Origin: Sinonovacula constricta
Lineage: Eukaryota; Mollusca; Bivalvia; Cardiida; Solecurtidae
NCBI GenBank assembly: GCA_007844125.1
Contig: CM017568.1
Coordinates: 7,807,573-7,871,572, forward strand
DNA length: 64,000 nt
Direction: 5' to 3'
This document shows, piece after piece, positions 11,025 through 21,110 of the stretch (position 1 is the first letter of the stretch; each line of letters begins with the position of its first letter). The position numbers were made by a program, and so were the translations under genes. The notes under the pieces are model-generated. The model searched no databases and was not told where the DNA came from. It worked only from the letters and a program-made list of their open reading frames with translations.

Positions 11025-12249
11025 TTATTATAGTAGTCATGTTTTTGCAGGAGCACTTAAGAGGCCGTCGATTGTAACATTGTGCACATAATGTTCTATC
11101 TGCATTTTGATATGGTTTATTCGCATTGATTTTTTAATGTTGCGGCTTTTATCTTATGCATTTAAAAATGCAGACTGATGTGTAAATTGCAAGTTTCCAT
11201 TGGAACAAGACCTTCGACAAGTGTCTGCGTATGACCAATGGCGTTCCATTTGTTAGCTAAGAGATATCACAAGATGACACTCCCTGCAGCGAGACACGAA
11301 CCCAGGAGTGGTTCCTTGTGAGAGTTCTCTCAGCAAGCATCATATACAGAAGAACGACTTTATTCAATTTAGTATTTATTGACCACTCATTTACAGATAT
11401 TTGTAGAATTCTTTGTTTCTTGACTTTTACTCTAATGTGGACTTGTTTTCAAAAAGCCAAAGTGTGAAAAAGTTAACAGCTTAGATAAAAACAGCAGAGG
11501 CCCACTTTTAAACATTAAATACTACACTGATAGTTGAAACCTTCTTTTCATGAAAACTTTCTTATTAATAAGGCAGCTAGAATGAAGAGTTAATCAAATC
11601 ATTACATTTGGTCTTCATAAAGGAGTTAAACAACTTATCCTGTGTATACAAATGTGTAAAAATAAAGTAATTTGCAAAGTAAACAACGCACTTAAACAGT
11701 ACTACGTCAAGATTTGAATGCATTACCTCACTGGAATGCACCAATATTGTATACTTGTACTTTAATGGAAAGAAAACACTGAAATTTGTTACTTTTAAAT
11801 TAAGAGGAAATGATACAGGAAATTACCCTTAAGTGTAAATAGAAAGCAGGTAAGAAAAGAAACCTGCTGATAAATGAAGGCAGGTTTGAGATGACGAGAG
11901 ACACACACTGCGCGCATCAGCGAAGCCAATCATGGCGCCAGTGAAAAGGCTCTGTTTCAAAATAGGAAACTAGTTGTATAGAAACTCGCTCATTGCGCCA
12001 CTGCTTGTTGAAATGTATGTGTGTCTCTTAATTATTGCCAGTAGATATTTAAATTTAGCAGACATTTAAATAGTACTATGTAATTAGTACATTGCATTTA
12101 CAGAACATTTCATTTTAACATATTTAACACATTAATCATCAATGTATCCGTTGTATATAGTATTATCTTCAAGGTTGTGTACAAATTGAAGGTTAAGTTT
12201 ACTCAACAAACGTTACTTTTTCTTGTTAAGAAGAATTTTTCTTACAACA
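11025..12249. other. AT-rich DNA, no gene seen
   Basis: No open frame of note and no protein motif. A tRNA-like relic is at 11281-11340. A short higher-GC patch near 11900-12000 has CACTGCGCGCATCAGCG and CATGGCGCC but no other promoter feature. Confidence 0.6.
11281..11340 (-). other. tRNA-like relic (possible SINE head)
   Basis: On the minus strand this reads TTGCTGAGAGAACTC, then CCTGGGTTCGTGTCTCGCTG. GGTTCGTGTCT is close to the B-box consensus, and the upstream part may be a decayed A box about 30 bp away. The order and spacing fit a degraded tRNA-derived SINE head, but no body or tail follows that I can identify. Confidence 0.3.
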
Positions 12250-12257
12250 AAATTCAA

Positions 12258-12456
12258 GGGGCGCCTGTGGCATAGTGGTACGGTTCCAGTCCCGTTCTGG
12301 GCAAAGGACTTAATGTGGGAAAGTCTTCCAGCTGACCTGCGGTGCGCCCGGATATTTGTCTGAGGTCTCCTTCCACTAAATCAGTTGGATGTGGCAAAAA
12401 TTACCAGAGTTGGTCAATGTGATGTATTTTTTAAAAACCAATTAAAAAAATAAACA
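12258..12456 (+). mobile_element. tRNA-derived SINE, bivalve type, near full length
   Basis: The head contains a perfect A box, TGGCATAGTGG (12268-12278), of the RNA polymerase III type. The body has GACTTAATGTGGGAAAGTC and TTCCAGCTGACCTGCGGTG. The end has TGGTCAATGTGATGTATT and AAAACCAATTAAAAAAATAA, a decayed form of the GTCGGTGTGACGTTAAA...CCAA..AAA tail I know from bivalve SINEs. The expected B box downstream of the A box is poor (GGTTCCAGTCC at 12282-12292 is too close), so part of the tRNA-like head is probably deleted or mutated. A short candidate target duplication, AAATTC, flanks it at 12250-12255 and 12458-12463. That is weak evidence in AT-rich DNA. The copy has no coding capacity and would depend on a LINE. 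Confidence 0.75.
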
Positions 12457-14343
12457 GAAATTCTACTTGTGTCATGTGTTTACTAATTCTTCTTGTCTCT
12501 GCTTTCTGTATACCGACTCACATGGCCGCAACCTTTATGAACATGCCAGCTAGTCTAGTTCCTCCTTCACCTAGGAAAATAGATACAGCATGTGTTTTTG
12601 TTTTGTATTTTTGTTGTTGTTGTGTTTTTTTTTGTCAAACAATGTTTTAAGGGTTTTGTCCAGTAGACTGGCAATATACACATAATACATGTACCGTTAA
12701 ACTTGGGTTAATGCCTTACTTGCGATATGATTTAGTTTTGTTATTTCTTACATGTGCATATTTTGTGTTCTATTCCATGAATACGCTCTACATATCGTAT
12801 CGTATCGCATAGCGTATCGCTCGACCCGTATCGTAAGTTGTCTTTTGCGCATCTGATTAAAGTCATGTCTTCCTGTTAACTGGATGTCGCCAATATGATC
12901 TTAATTTCTTCAGTGCGATGCACCAAAATCAAACGAAACTAAATGATATTATTGCTATATGTAAATATGTAAAAGCTTGTGCAGAATTTAACATAGCTAT
13001 AGAACAACTTTTTATGGTTTTGTTTTCGGACAAAGAACCTGCTGTGCAGCTTGGTAAAAGCACTAAGAGCAGCTCTGTTCAAATTTATCGTCCGTGAAAA
13101 TTAATCAACAGAAATCTTGTGGAGCATTAGGCGGAGAAATCCGTAAATCCACGATAAGCGGAAAAAATCACATAAATCATGGCGTGGTTATGAAAGACGT
13201 GGGTCCTATCTACTGTTGGAAGTGATGAGGCAATATCTGCGTTACATTTGACAAGAATCTGTCATATATATATTTTATAATTCTTTAAATGAATCTGTTG
13301 AGAATAGAGAATCTATTATGAATCTGTATAGAAATGCATACTTATGCAGTTTAGTTGGTTTAAAGTATTTTAGGTATTTTTATTTTTAAGAGACTACAAT
13401 TCTAAAGAACCCCAAGGAAATGATTTTTGAGATTGCGCTGAAAAGCTTGGGAAAGTTAAATTCTTACTTTAAGTTATTGAAATCAGATGGGGTCATTATA
13501 TATTATTTGTCTATTTGGTCCAATTGCAGAACAATTTGAAGTCGTTCAAATGGCGCCATAATTACATAGTAATATTCCCCAGCAATTAAATGTTTTCTGA
13601 TTTTTAAGGGTTTTAATGATTTCTTTTATTTATGTATATCTTGAATGTTTCGACACCCGTTGAAGTGGTAAGTTTTGCCCACAGTTGGTGTGTATAGTCG
13701 TTTGTTAAGTAACGCGATACTTGTTTTGATGTGTTTTAGGCAATACTTAATTTTACCAATTGTGACCGAGCTGATCTAAGAGAAAAAAGTGAGGTTAGAG
13801 CTAGCTGAACATGAATAATATTGTAAAATTTCTTTTGATTAGAAACTTATGCCATTCATCTTGTACGATAAACAGTATGCACACTATTTCTAAATATTTA
13901 TATAAAATTATTATAAAGAATGCTGATGCCTCTTATTTGCATAAATATCTTCCCAGAGAAATTTGTGCAATTTATTGCAATATGCGTTTAATTTGAAAAT
14001 CAATATAAATGTAGGAGTAACATTTCAATGAGTCTTTTGTTTTCAGTTGCCGCAAATTTGATTTATTATTATTAATTTCCAGATACTGTGTTTCATTAAA
14101 AACCCATCAATCATATATCTATTTTTAATTTTTATTATTAGCTATAAACTGAGCTCGTTAATATTCTCCTCCAAATCCAGTTAGGAAGCCGATTCGTTTT
14201 GAAGGGCCGCCATTGTGTTTATGTTACAACAAAAAGAAATCAACCTTTTTTGCGTACTATTGCCAAATGCTATTTTCAGACGTCAATTTGTCAATTTTAA
14301 TGACTCGGAAGTGAAATGTATCTTTATTTACTATGATGTAAAC
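12457..14343. other. AT-rich DNA, no gene seen
   Basis: Contains T/TTG runs near 12594-12640, a small GTATC-rich cluster (12797-12832) and dispersed repeat copy 2 (13073-13200). A 61-codon plus-strand frame at 13811-13996 has no recognisable feature. Confidence 0.6.
13073..13200 (+). repeat. Dispersed repeat, copy 2
   Basis: Partner of 4713-4830: CTCTGTT, TTATCGTCCGTGAAAATT, GAAATC, then ATCATGGCGTGGTTATGA in the same order. The copies are clearly diverged, so the element is old. No terminal structure is visible and the family is unknown to me. Confidence 0.45.
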
Positions 14344-14344
14344 G

Positions 14345-14350
14345 TGTGTG

Positions 14351-14382
<32 letters not shown>

Positions 14383-14421
14383 TGCCTGCCTGCGTGCGTG
14401 TGTGCGTGTGTGTATGTGTGT
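14345..14421. repeat. Compound TG / CGTG microsatellite
   Basis: About ten TG copies pass into CGTG tetramers, two CCTG variants, then TG again with a TATG interruption. Alternating purine-pyrimidine over most of the tract gives Z-DNA potential. Open frames across it (Val/Cys and Arg/Ala/Cys repeats) are artefacts. Confidence 0.95.
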
Positions 14422-14424
14422 TTT

Positions 14425-15842
14425 GTTGTTTCTGTTTCTTTTTTAATTCACTAACAAAATGCACTTATATTAAAAATATGCCTAAGTACCGCTCTATTTT
14501 GCCAAGGGAGACTGCGCTATTAAAACTACACGTGTTATCGATGACGTCGTTCTCTGTTGACACTTGTAAAATCCTTCTGGAATATGCGATGGAACCATTG
14601 GCAGTAGACTGTAAATAGAAAGCATGCAATGTGGAAGATTCTATAGAACATAATGACATTGTCGGTACTGTCTCTTCAGGACAATGTGGTATATGTTGTT
14701 CAACGAGGCAACGCTGGAATTATGTTACACCAATAGAGAGACGAACGTTGGCACAAATGAGGTCAGCAGAACTACAAAATTAAATGTGTCTAGAGCTGTT
14801 GCCTTGAGAAAACAATGAAGTTGGTTACGCCAGGAAATAACGCGTAGTCAAACATATTCATGGAACACTGTGACGCATGGAAGACAGTCGCATTACCTTT
14901 TTCTCTGATCAGCCTATGTTACCCTCCCTACACCAACCATCTTGAAGACCTGGGTGATAACTAATTCAAATAATTTGACGAAACATTGACTTGCACATCT
15001 TACCCTAATCAAAACAGCTGTTTTAGATGACCGATTGAAAAGTAGGCACGAAAAGACATGAAAAGGATTGCCGCTATTGTTGACATAACCAGATAATAGA
15101 ACGCGTCAGGAGCCAAAGGGAGTAAACTGCACTACGTTTGTTAAGACTAGAGCCTCGTGAAAAATTACCAGAACATTAGGGCAAATAATTAGGGAGGTGA
15201 ATTATCTATTTTAAGAACTAAACTTCCATGTAAATATCGCAACAAGGTTGTGATAAGGTTGCCATTACTCTTGTCGCTTGCAGTGTTCCAGTAGACAATT
15301 CTCTCGTAAGAGATCATTGGAGAAGTCTGTGAGGACAGGGATCAAAGGAGTGACATATACCAAATTCCAGTGGAAGACTGCTATCAAAATGGACGTGAAA
15401 CCATAAAGTTGAAGTGGGATGTAACAGATATGGTGGACATTTTTGTTGTTGTTGAAAACTTCAATATCAAAGGCATCGCAGGTCGAACTTAATGAAAGGG
15501 AATGCCTGACATCAATTTAGAACAAAACGAGGGAGCTAGAAAGTTAAGGTCTGATTCTGTCGACACATCTCTTGATAAAATAGTGGGCAGCGCCAAAACG
15601 TCTAAAGATGGGTCCGGGCGCCTTCTAAACATTGGTTTCAGTGTCAATATTTGATAACAATACAATAAGTGTTTCTTTTTTTCTGATAAGAAACATAATC
15701 CAATATCACTATGTCTACCATTCCTTGTAAAAACCCTTTCGTAAACTTCGCTGTTTATATATTTTTTCTCCAATATGTTTTCATTTGTTTCAGATACATT
15801 GTCGCGACACAATTATGTTTAGACTTCCAGCTACTTTTTGGA
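14425..15842. other. Non-repetitive DNA, no gene seen
   Basis: I find no recognisable coding motif. A 107-codon minus-strand frame (15489-15812) is present but shows nothing I can identify. A TTGTTGTTG run lies near 15444. Confidence 0.55.
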
Positions 15843-15905
15843 AGCGGACTCGAACCCAAGCGACGAGAAGCTGGGCAATCAGAAGTCGGCGACTCTGCAA
15901 ATCGA
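15843..15905 (-). other. tRNA-like relic with A- and B-box matches
   Basis: On the minus strand TTGCAGAGTCG resembles the A box (9 of 11 positions against TGGCNNAGTGG) and, about 34 bp later, TGGGTTCGAGTCC matches the B box fully. The T-stem has only two good pairs and the rest of a cloverleaf does not form. It is a possible polymerase III promoter fossil of a SINE, next to the G-quadruplex motif at 15924-15964. Confidence 0.3.
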
Positions 15906-15923
15906 CTCTTTGCCCGTACCACT

Positions 15924-15964
15924 CCCATCCCATCCCAACCCACCCGTCCTCCCAAGCCCGCCCC
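15924..15964 (-). other. Strong G-quadruplex motif, minus strand
   Basis: The minus strand has eight runs of at least three G in 41 nt, with loops of 1, 3, 5, 1, 2, 2 and 2 nt. Any four neighbouring runs satisfy the G3N1-7 rule. The plus strand is the matching C-rich (i-motif type) sequence. It is one of the most GC-rich spots in the AT-rich central part and has no recognised gene beside it. Confidence 0.85.
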
Positions 15965-16309
15965 TTCCAGTATGATCCGTTTCCAATCAATGTATGCGTA
16001 TGTTATCAGGCCGAGTATAAGCCGGAACCACCTGTCTAACAATGACTAGCATTTTGAAAAACGAAGCCTGGCTGTTGTGGTCTCTCAAGGAACGGTATGT
16101 TTTTAGTTTTTACTATGTTTTCTCCGGTGTTTTTTCTTCAACAGTGCTGCTGTGTTTTTTTCTCGATTGAATGCTTTCATTAGAGCGTTTTCTTTTCATA
16201 AACGTTGTGTTGTACCATTCGTGTTGTGGTATGTTGGAATTTAAATCAAGGTTGTTGATGATAATTTTGTTGTTGTTTTGTTTTGATTCGGTATGTTGTT
16301 GCTTTTTGT

Positions 16310-16460
16310 ACTTGGTCGAGGCGAGAACATTCATACGGGAAGGTCCACCTGACCTGTGGTGCGGTGTTTTATATATCAATAAATATATCCTCCAGCAATT
16401 ATAACTGGTCAGCACCAATATGTGTCGATGTGATGCATATTTCAATCAAAATAAATATAA
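16310..16460 (+). mobile_element. Degraded SINE fragment, same family as 12258-12456
   Basis: It contains ACTTGGTCGAGGCGAGAAC, then GACCTGTGGTGCGG in the place of GACCTGCGGTGCGC, then CTCCAGCAATTATAACTGG. It ends with GTGTCGATGTGATGCAT and TTCAATCAAAATAAAT, matching the family tail. No A box is visible. The copy is 5' truncated and internally diverged. Confidence 0.6.
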
Positions 16461-16667
16461 TTTGTTTCTTTAAAGAGTTAGCTAAGAAGGCCTAGGTAAT
16501 TCTTAAATGATGAAAAAGTATTTTATTCTTTATACATATTGAAAAGTTTATTTCGTTTGCTACATTAAATTGATAAGTCTTTAGCTTATTGTTGTTGGTA
16601 TGATTAATTGATTACCTGCCATGAGCATGCTTCTTTATTAATATGATTAATCGTTTTTACACTGTTT

Positions 16668-16745
16668 TTCGCACTGGTCGGGAAACTTTATATGTGAACT
16701 TCTTCCAGCCGATCTGGAGTCCGCTGGTGGTTCTACAGATTTGTT
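16668..16745 (+). mobile_element. SINE body fragment
   Basis: GCACTGGTCGGGAAACTT, GAACTTCTTCCAGCCGATC and CGCTGGTGGTTCTAC follow the order of the GGGAAC.TCTTCCAGCTGACCTGCGGTGGTTCTAC body known from bivalve SINEs. Head and tail are missing. It lies about 200 bp after another fragment of the family. Confidence 0.55.
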
Positions 16746-16928
16746 GGAAAAGGTGCTTTCTCTATCAAAATAGTTAAATGTAGTTAAAATGATAAACATT
16801 GTGTCGCATACCTATCTCAGTCAAATTATCCTGAAACCGGACCAACCAGTCGTGGAAGTGCCTTTTTATTTACTTATAACACTACCATTTTTACGAATTT
16901 GGTACATGTATGTCGAATTCTGGGTTAG

Positions 16929-18838
16929 AATGTTAAGATAAAATAATCACTGCTGCCCATAGATATATGTCTGTAATGTTTAGATTAAATTATGGCTGCA
17001 GCTTAAAGATATATGTCTGTAATGTTTAGATTAAATTATGGCTGCCGCTTATAGACATATGTCTGTAATGTTTAGATTAAATTATGGCTGCAGCTTATAG
17101 ATATATGTATGTATTGTTTCGATAAAATTATGGCTGCCGCTTATTGATTTATGTTTGTAATGTTTCGATAAAATTATGGCTGCTGCTTATAGATTTATGT
17201 CTGTAATGTTTAGATAAAATTAGGACTGCCGCTTATATGTATATGTATGTAATGTTTCGATAAAATTATGGCTGCCGCTTATAGATTTATGTTTATATTG
17301 TTTTGATAAAATTATGGCTGCTGCTTATAGATATATGTCTGTTATGTTTCGATAAAATTATGCCTGCCGCTTATAGATATATGTTTGTAATGTTTCGATA
17401 AAATTATGGCTGTTGCTTATATATATATGTCTGTAATGTTTAGATAAAAATATGGCTGTCGCTTATAGATATATGTTTGTAATGTTACGATAAAATTATG
17501 GCTGTTGCTTATAGATATATGTTTAAAATGTTTCGATAAAATTATGGCTGTTGCTTATAGATATATCTCTGAAATGTTTAGATAAAATTATGGCTGCCGC
17601 TTATAGATATATGTCTGTTATGTTTCGATAAAATTATGCCTGCCGCTTATAGATATATGTTTGTAATGTTTCGATAAAAATTATGGCTGTTGGTTATAGA
17701 TATATGTCTGTAATGTTTAGATAAAACTATGGCTGCCGCTTATAGATATATGTTTGTAATATTTCGATAAAATTATGGCTGTTGCTTATAGATATATATC
17801 TGTAATGTTTAGATAAAATTAGGACTGCCGCTTATAGATATATGTATGTAATGTTTCGATAAAATTATGGCTGCCGCCTATAGATTTATGTCTGTAATGT
17901 TTAGATAAAATGATGGCTATCACTTATAGATATATGTTTGTAATATTTCGATAAAATTATGGCTGTTGCTTATAGATATATGTCTGTAATGTTTAGATAA
18001 AATTATGGCTGCCGCTTATAGATATATGTTTGTAATGTTTCGATAAAATTAGGACTGCCGCTTATAGATATATGTATGTAATGTTTCGATAAAATTATGG
18101 CTGTTGCTTATTGATTTATGTTTGTAATGTTTCGATAAAATTATAGCTGCTGCTTATAGATATATGTATGTAATGTTTAGATAAAATTATGTCTGCAGCT
18201 TATAGATATCTCTCTGTAATGTTTAGATAAAATTATGGCTGCAGCTTATAGATATCTCTCTTTAATGTTTAGATAAAATTATGGCTGCAGCTTATAGATA
18301 TCTCTCTGTAATGTTTAGATAAAATTATGGCTGCAGCTTATAGATATCTCTCTTTAATGTTTAGATAAAATTATGGCTGCAGCTTATAGATATCTCTCTG
18401 TAATGTTTAGATAAAATTATGGCTGCAGCTTATAGATATCTCTCTTTATGTTTAGATAAAATTATGGCTGCCGCGTATAGATATATGTCTGTTATGTTTA
18501 GATAAAATTATGGCTGCCGCTTATAGATATCTCTCTTTAATGTTTAGATAAAATTATGGCTGCAGCTTATAGACATATGTCTGTAATGTTTAGATAAAAT
18601 TATGGCTGCGGTTTATAGATATCTCTCTGTAATGTTTAGATAAAATTATGGCTGCAGCTTATAGATATCTTTCTGTAATGTTTAGATAAAATTATGGCTG
18701 CCGCTTATAGATATTTGTCTGTTATGTTTAGATAAAATTATGGCTGCCGCTTATAGACATATGTCTGTAATGTTTAGATAAAATTGCGACGGCCCCTCAT
18801 AGACATAATTATGTCTACAATGTTTAGATAAAAATATG
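16929..18838. repeat. 46-bp minisatellite array
   Basis: About 41 head-to-tail units of 46 bp: TATGGCTGC recurs at 16991 and 17037 and onwards. Unit landmarks are TTATAGATATATGT(C/T)TGTAATG, TTTAGATAAAATTATGG or TTTCGATAAAATTATGG, and CTGCCGC, CTGCAGC or CTGTTGC. The left edge is degenerate (CACTGCTGCCCATAGATATATG). The right edge ends in GCGACGGCCCC and ATGACTACTCTCCC units. It is AT-rich, unlike the other two arrays, and I see no sequence relation to them. No usable open frame. Much of the middle alternates TTTAGATAAA and TTTCGATAAA types without strict order. Confidence 0.97.
18190..18465. repeat. 46-bp array, 92-bp dimer block
   Basis: In this block the unit carries GATATCTCTCT in place of GATATATGTCT, and the next bases alternate between GTAATG and TTTAATG in successive units. 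This gives a 92-bp dimer repeated about three times. Each unit also has CTGCAG. Confidence 0.8.
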
Positions 18839-18980
18839 ACTACTCTCCCAACTTGTAAGGTCTTGTTTTTACGCTGATAACATTTTCTTAACTGTGTTAA
18901 GCTTGTTTAAGTCGTGTTCGTATTTTTAAACTGACTAATTTATTGTTTTAATTGTTTATTCTCTATTGTGCAGTCATGCT

Positions 18981-19023
18981 ATTTATTTTTTTTTATTTAT
19001 TTATTTATTTTTATTTTTTTTTT
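18981..19023. repeat. T/TTTA low-complexity tract
   Basis: A T-rich stretch with several TTTA steps, directly before the hairpin at 19025-19056. Confidence 0.9.
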
Positions 19024-19024
19024 G

Positions 19025-19056
19025 GTGCACAACTTTTCAATAAAGACGTTGTGCAC
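19025..19056. other. Perfect 9-bp inverted repeat around AATAAA
   Basis: GTGCACAAC (19025-19033) and GTTGTGCAC (19048-19056) are perfect inverted copies with a 14-nt loop. The loop contains CAATAAAGA, including an AATAAA poly(A) signal (19039-19044). It could be a transcript 3' end or the terminus of a small element. No linked gene is visible. Confidence 0.6.
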
Positions 19057-19544
19057 GTATGCAAAATATTCTGAAAATGTGTTGTTGGGTTCGTTTGTTT
19101 TTTTCCTACTGTGGTGTTAATTCTGAACAAACGGGGTTGTTGTTTTGTTTTATTTTTTCATTTTATTTTTTACTCCCTTGTTTATTATGTATAGATATAT
19201 AAACTACACAGAAGTGTCACAATAAATTTGTCTGAACTAGTTAAATCCCTCACTTAATTGGTGAATATTGCAAAAAATTTTTGCTCTTTGACACTAATAG
19301 GTTTGGAAGCCAATTAGGACAATATGTCAATTTAAGGCATAAGTTCCAATTAACGATCGCTTCCATAGAGTGTGGAAACAGGAACTATGGTACAGAAATA
19401 ACAACCCATTAAAATTCTTCTGTCACGAGAAATCTTAATTGATTCGTAAATGTTTTGCCTTCAAGACTTAATACTGGCGAGGCAAAACTTGATTTAATTG
19501 CATACTGTATGATTTTTCCCTAGCTGCCAAGGTCGTTGTTTCAA

Positions 19545-19986
19545 TGATGTTGTTACTTTTATCGACGTTGTTGTTTTATTGTTGTTACTTTGTCGTCGTC
19601 GTTGTTTCATTGCTGTTGTTACTGTTGTCGTATTCTTTATTTTCTTGTTGTTGTTATTGTTGTCTATGTCGCTTGGATTGTCGACGTTGTTATTGTCGTT
19701 ATTTTGTTTTTGTTGTTATGGTTGGCGTTGTTTTGTTTGTTCGTGTAATTCTCGTCAGTATCGCTTTTCATTGTTGTTTTACTGTTGTCGTCGTCTTTGC
19801 TGTGTTGTTGTTTTTACTGCTGTCGTCTTCATTGTTTTACTGTTGCTGTTACTGTTATCATCGTTTTATTGCTGTCATTACTGTTTTCGTCGTCGTTGTT
19901 TTTGGTGTTGTGACTGTTATCGTTGTCATTGTTTTGTTGTTGTTGTTGTTGTTGTTGTTGTTGATATTGTTGTCGTCGTCGTTTTT
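19545..19986. repeat. TTG/TCG-rich tract, left copy
   Basis: Trinucleotide-rich DNA of TTG, TCG, TTA and CTG steps, ending in a clean TTG run (about 19939-19962) and TCG steps. A long plus-strand frame rich in Leu, Val, Cys and Phe runs through it, but this is forced by the trinucleotide composition and I do not call it a gene. The part 19675-19763 matches 20998-21088 beyond the general trinucleotide bias. Confidence 0.9.
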
Positions 19987-20933
19987 AGCTCACCTGAACA
20001 CAACGTGCTCAAAGGGAGCTTTTGTACAACCGCTTCGTCCGTCGTCCGTCGTCAACATTTTAGTTTGTGAACACGCTAAAGGCCACAGTTTTTATCCAAT
20101 ATTCGTCAAACTTGGTCGGAATGTTTGTCTGCATGAAATCTTGGATGTGTTTATTATTAGTTTACCTCGGGTCAAAAAGTAAGTCACTACGTTAAATTTT
20201 AGGAAAAATTTGTGAACACACTAGAGGCTACATTTATAGCACAAAACTTGGTCAAAATGTTTGCCTGCATGAAATCTTGGAGAAGTTTATTATTAGGTCA
20301 CGTTGGGTTAAAAAGTAGGTCACTAGGATAAATGTTAGCAAAAGCTTGTGGACACACTAGAGGCCCCATTTATGGCCCAATCCTCACCAAACTTGATCAA
20401 AACGTTTGCCTCCATGAAATCTTGGATGAGTTTATAACTGGGTAACGTGGGGCCAATAAGTTGGTCACTAGATCAAATCTTAGAAAAAGCTTGTGAACAC
20501 ACTAGAGGCCACATTTATAGCCCAATCTTCACCAAACTTGGTCAGAATGTTTGTCGGCATGAAATCTTGGACGAGTTCGTTATTTGGTCACGTAGATTTA
20601 AAAAAAGAGGTCAATAGGTCGAAAACTCACATTTTAGAAAAACCTTGTGAAAACTCTTAGAGGCCACAGTGATGGCACAATCTTCACCAAACTTGGCCAG
20701 AATGTTTGCCAGTATGAAATCTTACATATGTTTTGAAGTGGGTCATGTGGATTCAGTAGGTTACATAGTAAAATTCTAGAAAATGTTATCAACACAGTAG
20801 CCACACTAATGGTCCACTCTTCACCAAAGATTTCTAAAGTAAATAACTCTTAATTACTTGATGCCAGATTTGAGCCTAGTAAAATCCTGTGTCATCAGGT
20901 GAGCGACTAAGGGCCATGATGGTCCTCTTGTTT
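19987..20933 (+). mobile_element. Bivalve-type non-autonomous element with AGCTCACCTGA end
   Basis: It starts AGCTCACCTGAACACAACGT and ends with TCAGGTGAGCG, then GGGCCATGATGGTCCTCTTG. I recognise these ends from a very common bivalve repeat. The TCACCTGA start and TCAGGTGA near the end form inverted termini, and the first 34 bp can fold back on themselves (AGCTC...GAGCT). The interior is made of about six diverged subrepeats of 136-154 bp. They start near 20067, 20212, 20348, 20493, 20647 and 20788, each with a GTGAACACACTAGAGGCCAC-like start, an ACCAAACTTGGTCAGAATGT-like middle and ATGAAATCTTGG. There is no coding capacity. The transposition mechanism is not evident from this copy. Confidence 0.8.
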
Positions 20934-21110
20934 ATTATTGTTACTGTTGTCATTGTCGATGTTTTATTGTTGTTGTCACTGTTGTCGTTGTCGTTAGGAT
21001 TGTCAACACTGTTATTGTCGTTGTTTTGTTTTTGTTGTCATGGTTGTCGTTACTGTTTTGTTTGTTCCTGTAATTCTCGTCAGTGTCGTCGTTGTTTTGC
21101 GCGGGTAACT
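20934..21110. repeat. TTG/TCG-rich tract, right copy
   Basis: Matches the left tract in detail: GTTATTGTCGTT, TTTTGTTTTTGTTGT, ATGGTTG and TGTAATTCTCGTCAGT occur in the same order, at an offset of about 1,323-1,325 bp. The bivalve element therefore sits between two related copies of one trinucleotide-rich sequence. Confidence 0.85.

Noticed and set aside
15489..15812. 107-codon minus-strand frame as a gene.
   Set aside because: No recognisable motif, and other frames over the region and just downstream are also open at similar lengths.
3443..15905. Functional tRNA genes at 3443-3503, 11281-11340 and 15843-15905.
   Set aside because: Each has a B-box-like motif but the T-stem and acceptor stem do not pair, so no cloverleaf forms. 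They are kept only as low-confidence relics.
19544..20182. A 212-codon plus-strand frame rich in Leu/Val/Cys that looks like a membrane protein.
   Set aside because: It is the translation of a TTG/TCG/TTA trinucleotide-rich tract and runs on into the bivalve element. A second frame of similar length is open over the same bases.
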